Notes: generated by a model not told the origin, from the letters alone. A stretch of DNA of 64,000 bases from Desulfobulbus oligotrophicus (GCF_016446285.1 NZ_CP054140.1:167501-231500), one strand, 5' to 3'. Counted from the first letter of the stretch, positions 9,623-19,509 are shown. Made by a program: numbers and translations.

Positions 9623-9772
9623 ACTGGTGTCATAACGCTCAATCGGTACTTGCACGTACAGGCACCAATCAGTGTTGTACACCTCTACAGGCAGTTGCCT
9701 GTGACAAGGCATCTCAACGCCCCTCCTGTTTCGGTGCCCTGCGAAACCAACCTTTTGCAAAGGAAATACTCC

Positions 9773-10531
9773 ATGAACCGACCCCGATCCCTGATTGCAA
9801 CGCTTTTTCTCACCTTGTTGTGCACGGCATCCATCCTTCATGCTGCTGAGGAAATCAGGATTTCAGTCCCTGCCAGCATGACGGATGCTGTAAAGGAACT
9901 TGCCGCCCAATTCACCGCCTCCGGCCACTCTGCTCAGATTATCCCCAACTTCGGGCCTTCCGGCACTCTGGCCAAACAGATCGTCGAGGGTGCACCCGCC
10001 GACCTGTTTATCTCGGCCAACCAGAAATGGATGACCTACCTCCGTGAAAAAAAGGAAATCGATACCAGCAGTGAGCAGATCCTCGCTGCCAACACCCTGG
10101 TCTTTGCCGGTACAAAAAATCCGGCCGTCACCAAGTTGACCGATATCACCAAGCTCAGACAGATCGCCATCGGCAGCCCCAAGAGTGTACCTGCCGGTGA
10201 ATACGCAGTCCAGGCCATGGAAAAAGCCGGTATCTACACCCAGCTGGAGCAGGAGAAAAAACTGGTCATGGCTAAAGATGTACGCCAATCACTGACCTAC
10301 GCCGATCGGGGCGAGACAGACGGTGCCTTTGTCTACAAAACCGATGCCTTGATGGCTGAGCATGCCGTTATTCTCTTTGAGGTTCCGCAGGATCTGTATG
10401 ATACAGTCACCTATCCCATCGCACTGACCCTGGCAGGCAGTAAGAATGCGGATGCCAAGGCCTTTTACGCATATCTCACCGGTCCGGAAGCCCTCAAGGT
10501 CTTTCTCAAGTATGGCTTCAGTGCTCCGTAA
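9773..10531 (+). CDS. modA: Molybdate ABC transporter substrate-binding protein
   Basis: 252 residues. The ATG at 9773 follows AAAGGAAA and opens a Sec signal peptide (LFLTLLCTASILHAAEE). The mature protein has ModA landmarks: VPASMTDAVKEL, NFGPSGTLAKQI, GAPADLFISAN and GSPKSVPAGEYA, which form the oxyanion pocket in the family. It captures molybdate (or tungstate, which cannot be separated by eye) in the periplasm and delivers it to ModB. It is the first gene of modABC; modB starts 24 bp after its stop. Confidence 0.93.
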   Translation: MNRPRSLIATLFLTLLCTASILHAAEEIRISVPASMTDAVKELAAQFTASGHSAQIIPNFGPSGTLAKQIVEGAPADLFISANQKWMTYLREKKEIDTSSEQILAANTLVFAGTKNPAVTKLTDITKLRQIAIGSPKSVPAGEYAVQAMEKAGIYTQLEQEKKLVMAKDVRQSLTYADRGETDGAFVYKTDALMAEHAVILFEVPQDLYDTVTYPIALTLAGSKNADAKAFYAYLTGPEALKVFLKYGFSAP

Positions 10532-10555
10532 CAACCGGAAAACAGTGGTAGCGTC

Positions 10556-11236
10556 ATGCCGTTTTTGCAACCTTCGGATCTGGATGCGATCCGACTGTCC
10601 TTTCAGGTGGCCTGTGCAGCAACTTTCGTCTCAACGCCCCTGGGCATTGGTGTTGCCTATCTCCTTGTCTATACTCGGATACCAGGAAAATCCCTGATCG
10701 AAGGACTGACCAATCTGCCCCTGGTCCTGCCGCCGGTGGTCATCGGCTATCTGCTGCTGCTACTGCTTGGCCGTCGCGGCTGGATCGGGTCCTGGCTTAT
10801 GGAGTATAATCTTCAGGTGATTTTCACCATCACCGGTGCCGTTATTGCCTCAGCAGTGGTCGGTTTTCCTCTGCTCGTCCGTTCAATCCGGCTCGGCATG
10901 GAAACCATTGACCCCGCCTACCAGATGGCGGCCCGCACCCTGGGAGCCGGCCCCTGGGACACCTTTTTTACCGTTACCCTACCGCTCTCCGGCAAGGCTG
11001 TCTTTGTCGGCATGACCTTGATGTTTGCCCGCAGCCTGGGCGAATTCGGTGCCACCATCATCCTGGCCGGCAACATTCCCGGCATTACCCAGACCATCCC
11101 TCTGGCTATTTATGAGTACACCAGTACACCTGGCGGCGACCGCATGGCACTGTCGTTATGTCTCGTGTCAATCTTTCTGTCGTACGTCGTCCTGCTGATC
11201 AGCGGAGCGGCCTCCCGATCGCTGGACAGAAGATGA
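10556..11236 (+). CDS. modB: Molybdate ABC transporter permease
   Basis: 226-residue inner membrane permease with about five transmembrane helices. The cytoplasmic EAA-type loop that docks the ATPase is visible as ARSLGEFGATIILAGNIPG, typical of ModB/CysT permeases. Its stop overlaps the modC start by 4 bp (ATGA), indicating coupled translation. Confidence 0.93.
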   Translation: MPFLQPSDLDAIRLSFQVACAATFVSTPLGIGVAYLLVYTRIPGKSLIEGLTNLPLVLPPVVIGYLLLLLLGRRGWIGSWLMEYNLQVIFTITGAVIASAVVGFPLLVRSIRLGMETIDPAYQMAARTLGAGPWDTFFTVTLPLSGKAVFVGMTLMFARSLGEFGATIILAGNIPGITQTIPLAIYEYTSTPGGDRMALSLCLVSIFLSYVVLLISGAASRSLDRR

Positions 11237-12291
11237 TGCAGCTGGCGGTCTCTGTCCACAAACAGCTGGGTGCCTTCAACCTGACCGCTGATTTCACGGT
11301 TACCGGGCAACGCATTGGTTTATTCGGCCCATCGGGCAGCGGTAAATCCACGCTCATGTACCTGTTGGCCGGCCTGCTCAAGCCGGATCGCGGCACCCTC
11401 CGTTTAGACCAGACCATCGTCTTTGACAGTACAAACCGGATCAATCTGGCGCCTGAGGCGCGAAGAATCGGGGTTGTCTTTCAACACAATCATCTGTTTC
11501 CCCACATGAGTGTGCGCAGCAACCTGCTCTACGGATGGAAGCGCACCCCTGAGCACGAACGACATATCGATCCGGAAGCGATCATTGAAGTGCTCCAGCT
11601 CGGCAAGCTCCTTGATCGCGGTGTAAACCTCCTCTCCGGCGGTGAACGGCAGCGGGTCGCCCTGGCGCGAACTGTTTTGACCTGTCCTCGGCTGATCCTG
11701 ATGGATGAACCGCTCACCGGTTTGGATGAGGAGTTGAAGTTTCAGGTTATCTTCTACCTCAACTCCGTCTTTTCCCAATTCAAAATGCCTCTTCTGTTTA
11801 TCAGTCATTCCCTTCTGGAGATGCGGTTGATGACGGAACAGATTCTGATCGTCGAGCAGGGAACAATCAAACAACAGATGGCCACCGAAGAGCTGGCTCA
11901 GTCGATCTGGAGCACGCCGGGACAGAACTACGTAAACCTTCTGCATCTTGGCCGACCACAGCCACTCGGTGATCTCTGGAGCTATCAGTGGGGGGATATC
12001 CGGCTGATACTGACCGAATATGGACCAAACAACGAAAACATCTTTGAACTGGATGCCCGCGAGATCGTGCTCTTCAAACACCATCCTGAAGCCACCAGTG
12101 CCCGCAATGTGCTGCCCTGCAGGGTGCGCAAACTTTTTACCGCGGGCAACCGGGTTCGCGTAGAACTGCAGTGCGGTGTAAACACGTTAATCGTGCAGAT
12201 TGTGCCTGAGTCAAAGCGGGAACTGGAACTTGCACCCAACAAAGAGGTCGTGGCAGTAATCAAAGCCTCTGCCTTCAAAAAGGTGCTGTAG
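11233..12291 (+). CDS. modC: Molybdate ABC transporter ATP-binding protein
   Basis: 352 residues from the ATG overlapping the modB stop. Walker A GPSGSGKST, ABC signature LSGGERQRVALAR and Walker B LILMDEP are intact. After residue 230 there is a regulatory tail ending in a TOBE/Mop-like domain (NVLPCRVRKLF onward) that in this family binds molybdate. It energises ModAB. An ATG 75 bp upstream is in frame but lies deep within modB and would add a non-homologous N terminus, so I rejected it. Confidence 0.93.
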   Translation: MMQLAVSVHKQLGAFNLTADFTVTGQRIGLFGPSGSGKSTLMYLLAGLLKPDRGTLRLDQTIVFDSTNRINLAPEARRIGVVFQHNHLFPHMSVRSNLLYGWKRTPEHERHIDPEAIIEVLQLGKLLDRGVNLLSGGERQRVALARTVLTCPRLILMDEPLTGLDEELKFQVIFYLNSVFSQFKMPLLFISHSLLEMRLMTEQILIVEQGTIKQQMATEELAQSIWSTPGQNYVNLLHLGRPQPLGDLWSYQWGDIRLILTEYGPNNENIFELDAREIVLFKHHPEATSARNVLPCRVRKLFTAGNRVRVELQCGVNTLIVQIVPESKRELELAPNKEVVAVIKASAFKKVL

Positions 12292-12420
12292 GGAAAATCA
12301 ACTGCAGAAACAGCGGGAAAAGAGGCCATGCAGCAGAGAGGGGGCAAAGAGCACCCATATAAAGAATGAAAAGAGCAACAACGCCGGAGCAGAACAGTAC
12401 ACTGACCGGACAGTATCCTG

Positions 12421-12801
12421 TCACAGGTGTTCCTGTTCAACCCAGGTTTGAAATCGTGCCACCAGGGCAAAAAAATCGTGAATAGCCTGTTTACCGGCAT
12501 CGGTCAGCCAGGCACCGCCCCCTCGTCGGCCACCGGCCTGCTTTTCAACCAACGGTTTCGGGGCAAGGGTATTCATGTCTTCAACCAGCCGCCAGGCATG
12601 ACTGAAACTCATCTGCATGGACTTGGCAGCACCGGAAACCGAACCATACTCGTCAATCCGTTCAAGGAGAACAATTCGTCCCCAGGACAGATAGGTATGT
12701 CCTTCGATCTCTATCCACAAACGACCCTTTACCTGCAACCCCTTCCTGACCTGACTGGAAGCCAGGGCATTCTGCTCATTTTTTTGTCGGACCTTGGGCA
12801 T
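12421..12801 (-). CDS. modE: ModE-type molybdate regulator, winged-helix domain only
   Basis: 126 residues from the ATG at 12801, preceded by GGAGG. The N-terminal winged helix of ModE is recognisable: RIVLLERIDEYGSVSGAAKSMQMSFSHAW in pieces around 41-70, then a GGRRGGGAWLT wing. The C-terminal tandem Mop/TOBE molybdate-sensing domains of E. coli ModE are absent, so how it senses molybdate is open; small ModE-like proteins of this size are known in other bacteria. It converges on modC and probably acts on the operator near 9599. Confidence 0.82.
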   Translation of the reverse strand: MPKVRQKNEQNALASSQVRKGLQVKGRLWIEIEGHTYLSWGRIVLLERIDEYGSVSGAAKSMQMSFSHAWRLVEDMNTLAPKPLVEKQAGGRRGGGAWLTDAGKQAIHDFFALVARFQTWVEQEHL

Positions 12802-12975
12802 GATCCCTCCGTGGTAATGATGTCCACCGCTCTCTGCGGCGTGGATAAACACAAGATGGATCAGGAGACAATACTGAAAATCGTCCGGATAAGCAATTGC
12901 TGTATCAGCAGAAGCGGAGAACAGGCTGCTAACGGTCTCAGCCGGCAGTCCGCCTCCACTACTGCATCAAGATGA

Positions 12976-14184
12976 TTATTCTGAAGTCAGGTCGGCAATT
13001 TCGCGGGCAATGGCCAACTCTTCGTTGGTGGGAATGACAAATATCCGGACAGTGCTCTCGGCACGGCTGATGCACCGGGCCTGTCCTGCATGTTCGTTAT
13101 TTTTTTCCGGGTCGAGCCGCACCCCAAACACATCCAGCCCCTTAAGGGATTCCGCCCGGGTAACCGGATCATTTTCCCCGATACCTGCTGTGAAGACAAT
13201 AGCGTCAACCCGGCCAAGCACCGCCATATAGGCACCGATATATTTGCGATTGCGGTATGTCTGCACCTCCAGTGCCAACGCTGCCCGTTCATCACCCGCT
13301 GCCGCCGCGCTGTGAATGTCGCGCATGTCGTTCATGCCGCACAGCCCCTTGAGACCGGATTCCTTATTGAGCAAGGTGTCAATCTCCTCCAGCTCCAGCC
13401 CTATATTCTGCTTAAGAAACAGGTGCAGGGCCGGATCAACATCACCGGAACGCGTTCCCATCACCAGGCCTTCCAAAGGCGTCATACCCAGTGAGGTGTC
13501 GATACTGCGGCCATTTTCTATGGCCGTCATGGAACAGCCGTTGCCAAGATGTACGGTGATCAGATTACAGGCGTCCAGTGGTTTTTCGAGAAGCCGGGCA
13601 CATTCTCCGGCAACAAACCGATGTGACGTGCCGTGAAATCCATAGCGCCGTACCCGATACTGTTCGTACAGTCTGTAGGGAACAGCATACAGATAGGCAC
13701 GACGAGGCATGGTCTGATGAAAGGCGGTGTCGAACACCGCCACCTGAGGAACGGCGGGAAACATCTCCCTGGCAACCCGGATACCGTCCAGGTTGGCCGG
13801 ATTATGGAGCGGTGCCAGGGGAATATTCTGTTCCAGAACGCTGATCACCTCCGGTGTAATCAACGTTGAACGACGGAAATCTTCCCCGCCATGGACCACC
13901 CGATGACCGACGGCGCTGATCTCGGCGGTATCGGCAATGACCCCTTTCTCTTGATCAGTCAAAACAGCGATCACCAGCATCATCCCCTGGGAGTGATCAG
14001 CAATCGGCTGTTCAATGACGGTGGTCAGTTCCCTGTCGCTGCCGGGGAAGGCGATATTCTTCAAACGACCGCTGCCCTCGCCTATCCGCTCCACAAGACC
14101 GGTGGCGAGCACTGTTTCGGTGGGTATCTCAATGACCTGATATTTGATCGAAGAACTGCCTGAGTTGATGATTAAGTATTTCAT
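12976..14184 (-). CDS. ackA: Acetate kinase
   Basis: 402 residues. Makes ATP and acetate from acetyl phosphate, the energy-conserving end of incomplete lactate oxidation. ASKHA-fold motifs are clear: INSGSSSIKYQ at the N terminus, FDTAFHQTMP, RRYGFHGTSH, HLGNGCS and the late GIGEN. The ATG is 5 bp after the pta stop, so pta-ackA is one operon. A longer upstream frame overlaps the pta end and lacks homology. Confidence 0.96.
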   Translation of the reverse strand: MKYLIINSGSSSIKYQVIEIPTETVLATGLVERIGEGSGRLKNIAFPGSDRELTTVIEQPIADHSQGMMLVIAVLTDQEKGVIADTAEISAVGHRVVHGGEDFRRSTLITPEVISVLEQNIPLAPLHNPANLDGIRVAREMFPAVPQVAVFDTAFHQTMPRRAYLYAVPYRLYEQYRVRRYGFHGTSHRFVAGECARLLEKPLDACNLITVHLGNGCSMTAIENGRSIDTSLGMTPLEGLVMGTRSGDVDPALHLFLKQNIGLELEEIDTLLNKESGLKGLCGMNDMRDIHSAAAAGDERAALALEVQTYRNRKYIGAYMAVLGRVDAIVFTAGIGENDPVTRAESLKGLDVFGVRLDPEKNNEHAGQARCISRAESTVRIFVIPTNEELAIAREIADLTSE

Positions 14185-14189
14185 AATGT

Positions 14190-16313
14190 TCAGAGAATGG
14201 ATTGTTTGCCCACCTGGGCCTGAATAGCGGTCAACGCAACGGTATGCACGATATCCTGTACTGTACAACCACGGGAGAGATCATTGACCGGCTTGTTGAG
14301 TCCCTGCAGAACAGGCCCCATGGCAACGGCATTGGCGGCTCGCTGCACCGCCTTATAGGTATTGTTGCCGGTATTCAGATCGGGAAAGATGAACACTGTC
14401 GCCTGTCCGGCCACCTGTGAGTCCGGTAACTTCAAAGCAGCCACTTCCGGATCAAAGGCGGCATCGTACTGCAGTGGTCCTTCCAATGGAAAATCAAGAC
14501 CGCGTTCAGCCATCATCTGCCTGGCAATGGCCGTGGCTTCGACCACCTTGTCCACATCCTGGCCGGAGCCGGAAAGCCCGGTTGAATAACTCAGCAGGGC
14601 CACCCGGGGTTCAATACCGTAAATATGGGCAGTTTCCGCCGAGCTGAGTGCAATCTCAGCCAGTTGTCGGGCATCGGGATTCGGAACAACAGCACAGTCG
14701 CCGAAGGCCAGCACCTTTGTCTGTAAGCACATAATAAAGATGGAAGAGACAACCGATACGCCGGGCTTGGTCCTGATGAACTCAAAGGCCGGCCGGATGG
14801 TCTGGGCTGTGGTCGTGATCGAACCGGCAACCATACCGTCAGCCAGCCCCTTATGCACCATCATGGTGCCGAAATAGGTCGGGTCCGACATACGGTCACG
14901 GGCCACATCCATCACGATGCCCCGGTGCTTGCGAATATCAAAATAGCTCTGCACAAACTCATCGTAATGTGCAGACTTGACCGGGTCGATGATCCTGGCC
15001 CCATCAATATTGAGACTGAGAATGGATGCCTTGGTTCGGATCTCATCTTCCGACCCCAACAGGGTGATATCAGCAATACCGCGGGTTAAGATCATATCCG
15101 CGGCCGTCAGGATGCGCTCTCCCAGCCCCTCAGGTAAGACGATATGCTGTCGGTTCTGCGCGGCTTTTTCCACTAAAGAGTACTCAAACATCCGCGGCGT
15201 AATCTTGACTGACCGTTTCGCAACCACTCGCTTGGTCAGGTCGGGCGTATTCACATATTTGGCAAACCACCCGAGCGCCATGCTGATGCGCTTGGTATCG
15301 GTGGGTTCAATACGGCCGTAGAGTTCGTTGACACTCTGAACAGTATCGTAGGTGTGTGACTCGACAAAAAGAACCGGCACCGGTATGCCTGCCCACCCCT
15401 GGATCAGCCGTTGCACACTCGGACTGAGGCCAATACCGCCGGTGATTAGAATCCCGGAGATATTCGGATATGCCGAGGAGATACGACTGGCAAGGCTGGC
15501 GATGATGATGTCGGAACGATCACCCGGGGTAATGATCAGGCTGCCCTCCTTCAAATAGGAGAGGAAGTTGCTGATCTGCATCGCGGCAACCAGATAATTA
15601 TCCACCAGATTGAGCATACTGGGTTTACCGTAAAGCACCTCCGCCCCCAGCCAGCGCTTGACATCGTCAATGGTCGGTGAGCCAAGGGCCCTGTTTTCCG
15701 GTATGACATACAGTGGGTAAGGTCGTCCGAACTGCTCCCGGCATTTGGCGTTGACAGCCGTATCCCTGAGAAAGGAGTCAGGAGCACGGTTGATGATGCA
15801 ACCGGCGATATCAACCCCCTTTTCCTCCAGGGTATCGATGGTTATCGCCGTATGCGTACAGATTTCCTCGGTCGTCTTATCGCGGCCCGAAGCAATCAGC
15901 AACATCGGCGCGCCGATGGTCAGGGCGATGTTGGCGTTGAGATCAAGCTCAAATCCAGGCTCCTTGCCGTGAAAATCGGTCCCCTCACAGAGAACAAAAT
16001 CATACTTGGAGGCAAGCTGATTGTATTTTTTAAGGATGTTCTCATAGAGGATCTCTTCCTGACCGGAAGAGATCAGCTGTCGCGCCTGACTCAACGTGTA
16101 GGCATGGGTGTCATTGTACTCGATATCAAGCTTGAAATACTTCAACATCAGGTTGAGGTCATGATCAGTGCGTCCAAATACGTGGTCATGGATAATGGGG
16201 CGGAAAAAAGCAGCGCGGCCGATCTCTTTCAGGATCATCTGCATGACCCCCAGAATGATGGCCGACTTACCGCTTCGTTCCTCCACAGCGGTCAGATACA
16301 GGTTATTTGCCAT
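14190..16313 (-). CDS. pta: Phosphate acetyltransferase, long three-domain form
   Basis: 707 residues. Converts acetyl-CoA and phosphate to acetyl phosphate. Domain order: N-terminal P-loop BioD-like domain (LTAVEERSGKSAIILG), central DRTGG-like domain (about 215-330), and C-terminal catalytic PTA_PTB domain from about 385, with PEGLGERIL, DGMVAGS, YSTGLSGSG and PDLNTGN. This is the long enteric-type Pta, in which the N-terminal part modulates activity. GAGG precedes the ATG at about 10 bp. It leads the pta-ackA operon. Confidence 0.95.
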   Translation of the reverse strand: MANNLYLTAVEERSGKSAIILGVMQMILKEIGRAAFFRPIIHDHVFGRTDHDLNLMLKYFKLDIEYNDTHAYTLSQARQLISSGQEEILYENILKKYNQLASKYDFVLCEGTDFHGKEPGFELDLNANIALTIGAPMLLIASGRDKTTEEICTHTAITIDTLEEKGVDIAGCIINRAPDSFLRDTAVNAKCREQFGRPYPLYVIPENRALGSPTIDDVKRWLGAEVLYGKPSMLNLVDNYLVAAMQISNFLSYLKEGSLIITPGDRSDIIIASLASRISSAYPNISGILITGGIGLSPSVQRLIQGWAGIPVPVLFVESHTYDTVQSVNELYGRIEPTDTKRISMALGWFAKYVNTPDLTKRVVAKRSVKITPRMFEYSLVEKAAQNRQHIVLPEGLGERILTAADMILTRGIADITLLGSEDEIRTKASILSLNIDGARIIDPVKSAHYDEFVQSYFDIRKHRGIVMDVARDRMSDPTYFGTMMVHKGLADGMVAGSITTTAQTIRPAFEFIRTKPGVSVVSSIFIMCLQTKVLAFGDCAVVPNPDARQLAEIALSSAETAHIYGIEPRVALLSYSTGLSGSGQDVDKVVEATAIARQMMAERGLDFPLEGPLQYDAAFDPEVAALKLPDSQVAGQATVFIFPDLNTGNNTYKAVQRAANAVAMGPVLQGLNKPVNDLSRGCTVQDIVHTVALTAIQAQVGKQSIL

Positions 16314-16511
16314 GGGACGATTACCTCACCTTCCCGTTCAGCACGGGTTGAAAGTACAGGGAGCATCAAAACAGCCGTGATTGAACCGGCAGCCGGTTCA
16401 ATCAACGACTGTTCTATGGGATCACCAATGTATACCTCTTTTAGAACTTCTCTCCAACCAAATCACCGGCAGTACAGGACCGGCCCTGCGGTCGGAAAGA
16501 GTTGTCAACAG

Positions 16512-18653
16512 TCAATCCTCTATCTGTTCGGCAAGGATCTCAACGGTATGGCGCACCTTGACAGGAGCACCGTCCTGATCCATACCGCCACGGATCTGCA
16601 TCACACAGCCCGGACAGTCCATGGCCACCACCGGGGCACCGGTGTTTTTGATGTTGGTCAGCTTGCGTTGCAGAATCGGCGCGGAAATTTCCGGCAACTT
16701 CAGGGAATACGATCCTCCCATACCGCAGCAGACATCACACTCAAACATCTCGGTCAGCTCATAACCGGTCTTCTGCAGCAGTTGTCGCGGTGCCTGGTCA
16801 GCGTGCATGGTCCGTTTGAGGTGGCAGGAATCGTGGTAGGTAATGCTACCGAGCTGCTGTCCCTCCTTGAGGGTCAGCCGGCCTTCGTCAACCAGTTTCT
16901 TCACCAGGGTGGAGAAGTCAATGGTCTTGGCCGCCAGTTCCCTGGCCTGCGGCAGCCACTTGCGCTCCCCTAAACTTTCAAAGGTGGTGATGAACTCGTG
17001 ATCTAACGCCACTGTGCAGGTTGGACAGGCCGAAATAACGTAGTCAGCCTGATCGGCAAGCAGGGCCTTGATGTTGTCAACCGCATTGCTGGCCGCCACC
17101 TCATAGGCGCCGCTGTAACGGGCCGGTGCACCACAGCAGGTCTGCCCCTCGGGAAAGACCACCTCAATTCCTGCCTTGTTAAGAATTTTGACCAGTGCCT
17201 CTCCCATCTCCGGATATGCAAAGTCAATCAGACAGCCTGCATAGAAGACTGCTTTTTCCGGAAGACCTGCCGGCTGACGGATGGTTTTGAACACATCACG
17301 AAACGGCTTGGCAGCAATAGCCGGCAGGCTGCGCCCATCGGTGAGATCGGCCAAAAACATCGGCAGATGGCGGATAAACTTGGTTCCTTTGGCAAACGGT
17401 TTGGATGCCAGCGAGGCGGCCCGGAGCATACCGTGAAAGACGCGCCGATTGTTCACGAGGCTGTAGATGGATTTATGCAGCAGCGGCAACCCCTGCTCTT
17501 TCACCAACCGCCGGCGGATCTCCATGATCAGACCGGGGATGTCGATCTTGCCCGGACAGACATCCTTGCAGGCGCCGCACTGAATGCACAACCCCTGAAT
17601 CTCCTCCGAGCTTTTCAACTCATCGTACCAGGCGGTGAGAATGGTGCCGATGCCGCCGGTGTACACCTTGCCGAAAACATGTCCACCCACCAGGCGAAAA
17701 ATCGGACAGACGTTGAGGCAGGAAGCGCAGCGGATGCACTGCATGGCCTCTTTGAACATCGGGTCAGCCGCCATCTCGCTCCGCTTGTTATCCATAAGAA
17801 TAATATGCAGATTCTTGAGACTGCCATCACTGTTGGGAGTCTGCCCGGAGATGATCGTCACATAACTGGTCAGCAGCTGGGCGGTTGCGCTTCGCGGCAG
17901 AGCCTTGAGAATCGGGGCAATATCACTGAACTTCTCCACCAGTTTTTCAATACCGATCACGGCAATATGAATTTTGGGCAGTGACGTAACCAGGCGGGCA
18001 TTGCCCTCATTGGTGACCAGCACAATCGAGCCGGTCTCCGCCACCGCGATGTTCCCACCGGAAATACCCATGTCGGCCCGGAGAAACTTGGGCCGCATTT
18101 CCTGACGGGCCACCTTGACCAGTCTGGGGATGTCCGAGGTGAGGCGCTCCTCCACCTCTTTGGAAAAGAGATCAGCCACCTCTTCTTTAGTCATATGGAT
18201 GGCAGGCATGACCATATGCGAGGGTGTCTGACCGGCCAGCTGAATGATCCATTCACCGAGATCAGTCTCATTGACTTCGATCCCCTCCTTTTCAAGAAAC
18301 GAGTTGAGATGGATCTCTTCCGTGGCCATGGACTTTGATTTGACGATCGATTGGACGCCGTTTTCCCGGGCAACTTGCAGGATATACTCACGGACCTGGG
18401 CCGGATCACTGGTGCTGAACACCTTGGCCCCTCTGGCTTCCGCATTTTTTTGAAACTGGGCGGCCAACTCCTTGAGATGCGCAGCAGCATACCCTTTCCG
18501 CTCGGCGATACGTCCTCGCAGGGCTTCGAAATCAACACCTTCATACGCTTTGGCACGGTTGACCTTGTAGGCTTCGGAAAACTTACCCAGCGCCCCGGTC
18601 AGATTGGCGTTGTGCAGTGCCTGATCAATGGATGTTTTGAATTCTTGTTGCAT
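16512..18653 (-). CDS. Fused L-lactate oxidation Fe-S protein (LutB-LutA type)
   Basis: 713 residues. Residues 1-300 are a LUD domain as in LutB. Two [4Fe-4S] motifs follow (Cys306/309/312/316 and Cys356/359/362/366), then two cysteine-rich CCG-type domains as in LutA (CCGAP, CPTC, then CDVCCGMGGS and CPGC). In Bacillus these are separate LutB and LutA; the fusion is familiar in sulfate-reducing Desulfobacterota. It probably oxidises L-lactate to pyruvate with LutC and passes electrons to the membrane quinone pool. It starts at the ATG overlapping the lutC stop by one base. Confidence 0.9.
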   Translation of the reverse strand: MQQEFKTSIDQALHNANLTGALGKFSEAYKVNRAKAYEGVDFEALRGRIAERKGYAAAHLKELAAQFQKNAEARGAKVFSTSDPAQVREYILQVARENGVQSIVKSKSMATEEIHLNSFLEKEGIEVNETDLGEWIIQLAGQTPSHMVMPAIHMTKEEVADLFSKEVEERLTSDIPRLVKVARQEMRPKFLRADMGISGGNIAVAETGSIVLVTNEGNARLVTSLPKIHIAVIGIEKLVEKFSDIAPILKALPRSATAQLLTSYVTIISGQTPNSDGSLKNLHIILMDNKRSEMAADPMFKEAMQCIRCASCLNVCPIFRLVGGHVFGKVYTGGIGTILTAWYDELKSSEEIQGLCIQCGACKDVCPGKIDIPGLIMEIRRRLVKEQGLPLLHKSIYSLVNNRRVFHGMLRAASLASKPFAKGTKFIRHLPMFLADLTDGRSLPAIAAKPFRDVFKTIRQPAGLPEKAVFYAGCLIDFAYPEMGEALVKILNKAGIEVVFPEGQTCCGAPARYSGAYEVAASNAVDNIKALLADQADYVISACPTCTVALDHEFITTFESLGERKWLPQARELAAKTIDFSTLVKKLVDEGRLTLKEGQQLGSITYHDSCHLKRTMHADQAPRQLLQKTGYELTEMFECDVCCGMGGSYSLKLPEISAPILQRKLTNIKNTGAPVVAMDCPGCVMQIRGGMDQDGAPVKVRHTVEILAEQIED

Positions 18654-19201
18654 CAGTTGGTCCCCCCCAGTTCATCGACAAAACAAATGACCAGTCGTGC
18701 CGGTCCATGCACACCAATGGTCAACACCCGTTCAATATCAGCGGTACGGCTCGGTCCGGTGATCATGGCCAGATAGCCGGCATCATTCGGGTTGGCATCA
18801 GTCAGCCATGCCGTCATATCGGGACGCAGGCCTGATGTGGCGATCATGGCCACATGAATAAACGGCAGGGTCGAAACCAGCCGTTTATCAATCGCCGTGG
18901 CATCCTGAACCAGAGTACCGATATCAGCCAGAGCCCAGTCGACCTGACTGATACCCACCCTGGCTCCTGCCGCCTGTTGCCGGGTCACATCAAAAAAGAC
19001 CCCGGGAATTGCAGCTAACTGCTCATGGTCGATGCCGTCTACAAAAGGACCGGCAGCCACCACGCAGTACTGACCATCCTGATCAGCCACGCCCTCCTCC
19101 TTCAGAAAATCAACAAGAAAAGCCAATGCGTCGGCACTGGTCGTAAAACGGTGCACCTCGGCACTGACGCCTTCCGCTTTTGCTTTGAACTGTTCGTACA
19201 T
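18653..19201 (-). CDS. lutC: LUD-domain lactate utilisation protein C
   Basis: 182-residue LUD domain protein, the LutC/LldG subunit of the iron-sulfur lactate dehydrogenase. The end of the domain (GPSRTADIERVLTIGVHGP) is highly typical of the family. GGAGG precedes the ATG. It is first in the lutC-lutBA operon, transcribed away from the lactate permease, with a promoter and an operator-like motif in the shared upstream region. Confidence 0.9.
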   Translation of the reverse strand: MYEQFKAKAEGVSAEVHRFTTSADALAFLVDFLKEEGVADQDGQYCVVAAGPFVDGIDHEQLAAIPGVFFDVTRQQAAGARVGISQVDWALADIGTLVQDATAIDKRLVSTLPFIHVAMIATSGLRPDMTAWLTDANPNDAGYLAMITGPSRTADIERVLTIGVHGPARLVICFVDELGGTN

Positions 19202-19286
19202 GCAAACCTCCTCTTGTGTGTGCGGCCCGGCAGCTGCGCTCCGTGCGCCTGGATACCGGTTTTCTAACGGTCACCAACCATACTTA

Positions 19287-19307
19287 AATTGGTAAGATAA
19301 TTTTACC
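19287..19307 (+). promoter_or_regulatory. Operator-like site upstream of lutC
   Basis: AATTGGTAAGATAATTTTACC. The first 11 bases equal those at the lldP and glcD promoters; the right half is a looser inverted repeat (GGTAA, 7 nt, TTACC). It lies just downstream of the predicted lutC promoter, where a bound repressor would block transcription. Confidence 0.55.
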
Positions 19308-19321
19308 TGCCATTTTCAGTA

Positions 19322-19351
19322 AATATATTTTAACCTATACCATTATGTCAA
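19322..19351 (-). promoter_or_regulatory. Predicted sigma-70 promoter of lutC operon
   Basis: On the minus strand, TTGACA (19351-19346), 18-bp spacer, TATATT (19327-19322), about 120 bp before the lutC ATG. Confidence 0.5.
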
Positions 19352-19383
19352 CATACTTTTTTCAACAATATGCAAAAATAATA

Positions 19384-19425
19384 TTGACGAATTCTGCAGA
19401 ATAAAATAATTGGTAAGACCAAATT
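19384..19425 (+). promoter_or_regulatory. Promoter-operator of lldP
   Basis: TTGACG, 17 bp, TAATTG, with the near-perfect palindrome AATTGGTAAGACCAAATT (19408-19425) covering the -10 region. TTGGT-N3-ACCAA is the classical FadR-subfamily GntR operator (PdhR/LldR type). The glcD promoter has the same spacing and motif. Confidence 0.65.
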
Positions 19426-19509
19426 ATGGTTCCTTTGTGCTCTCAGGGAAAACCTGCACGACAACAGACAGCCGTGTTTTTTTGCCTCACATCTACAAGG
19501 AGAAACAGC

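Larger units (their letters stand above)
9217..9772. other. Divergent intergenic region with mod operator and tandem repeat
   Basis: 556 bp between the exported protein gene and modA. It holds a tandem ACCTGAAA repeat near 9276 and a candidate ModE operator near 9599. Short frames inside have no convincing ribosome site or family resemblance. Nothing else was recognised. Confidence 0.6.

Noticed and set aside
11158-11232. Earlier modC start
   Set aside because: It lies deep inside modB in another frame and adds residues unlike ModC; the ATGA overlap start fits better.
15852-16973. 373-codon frame on the plus strand
   Set aside because: Antisense to pta and lutBA, which have clear families; no ribosome site or homology. 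Other long antisense frames (2359-3078, 19639-20580, 22892-23872, 33377-34270) were rejected for the same reason.
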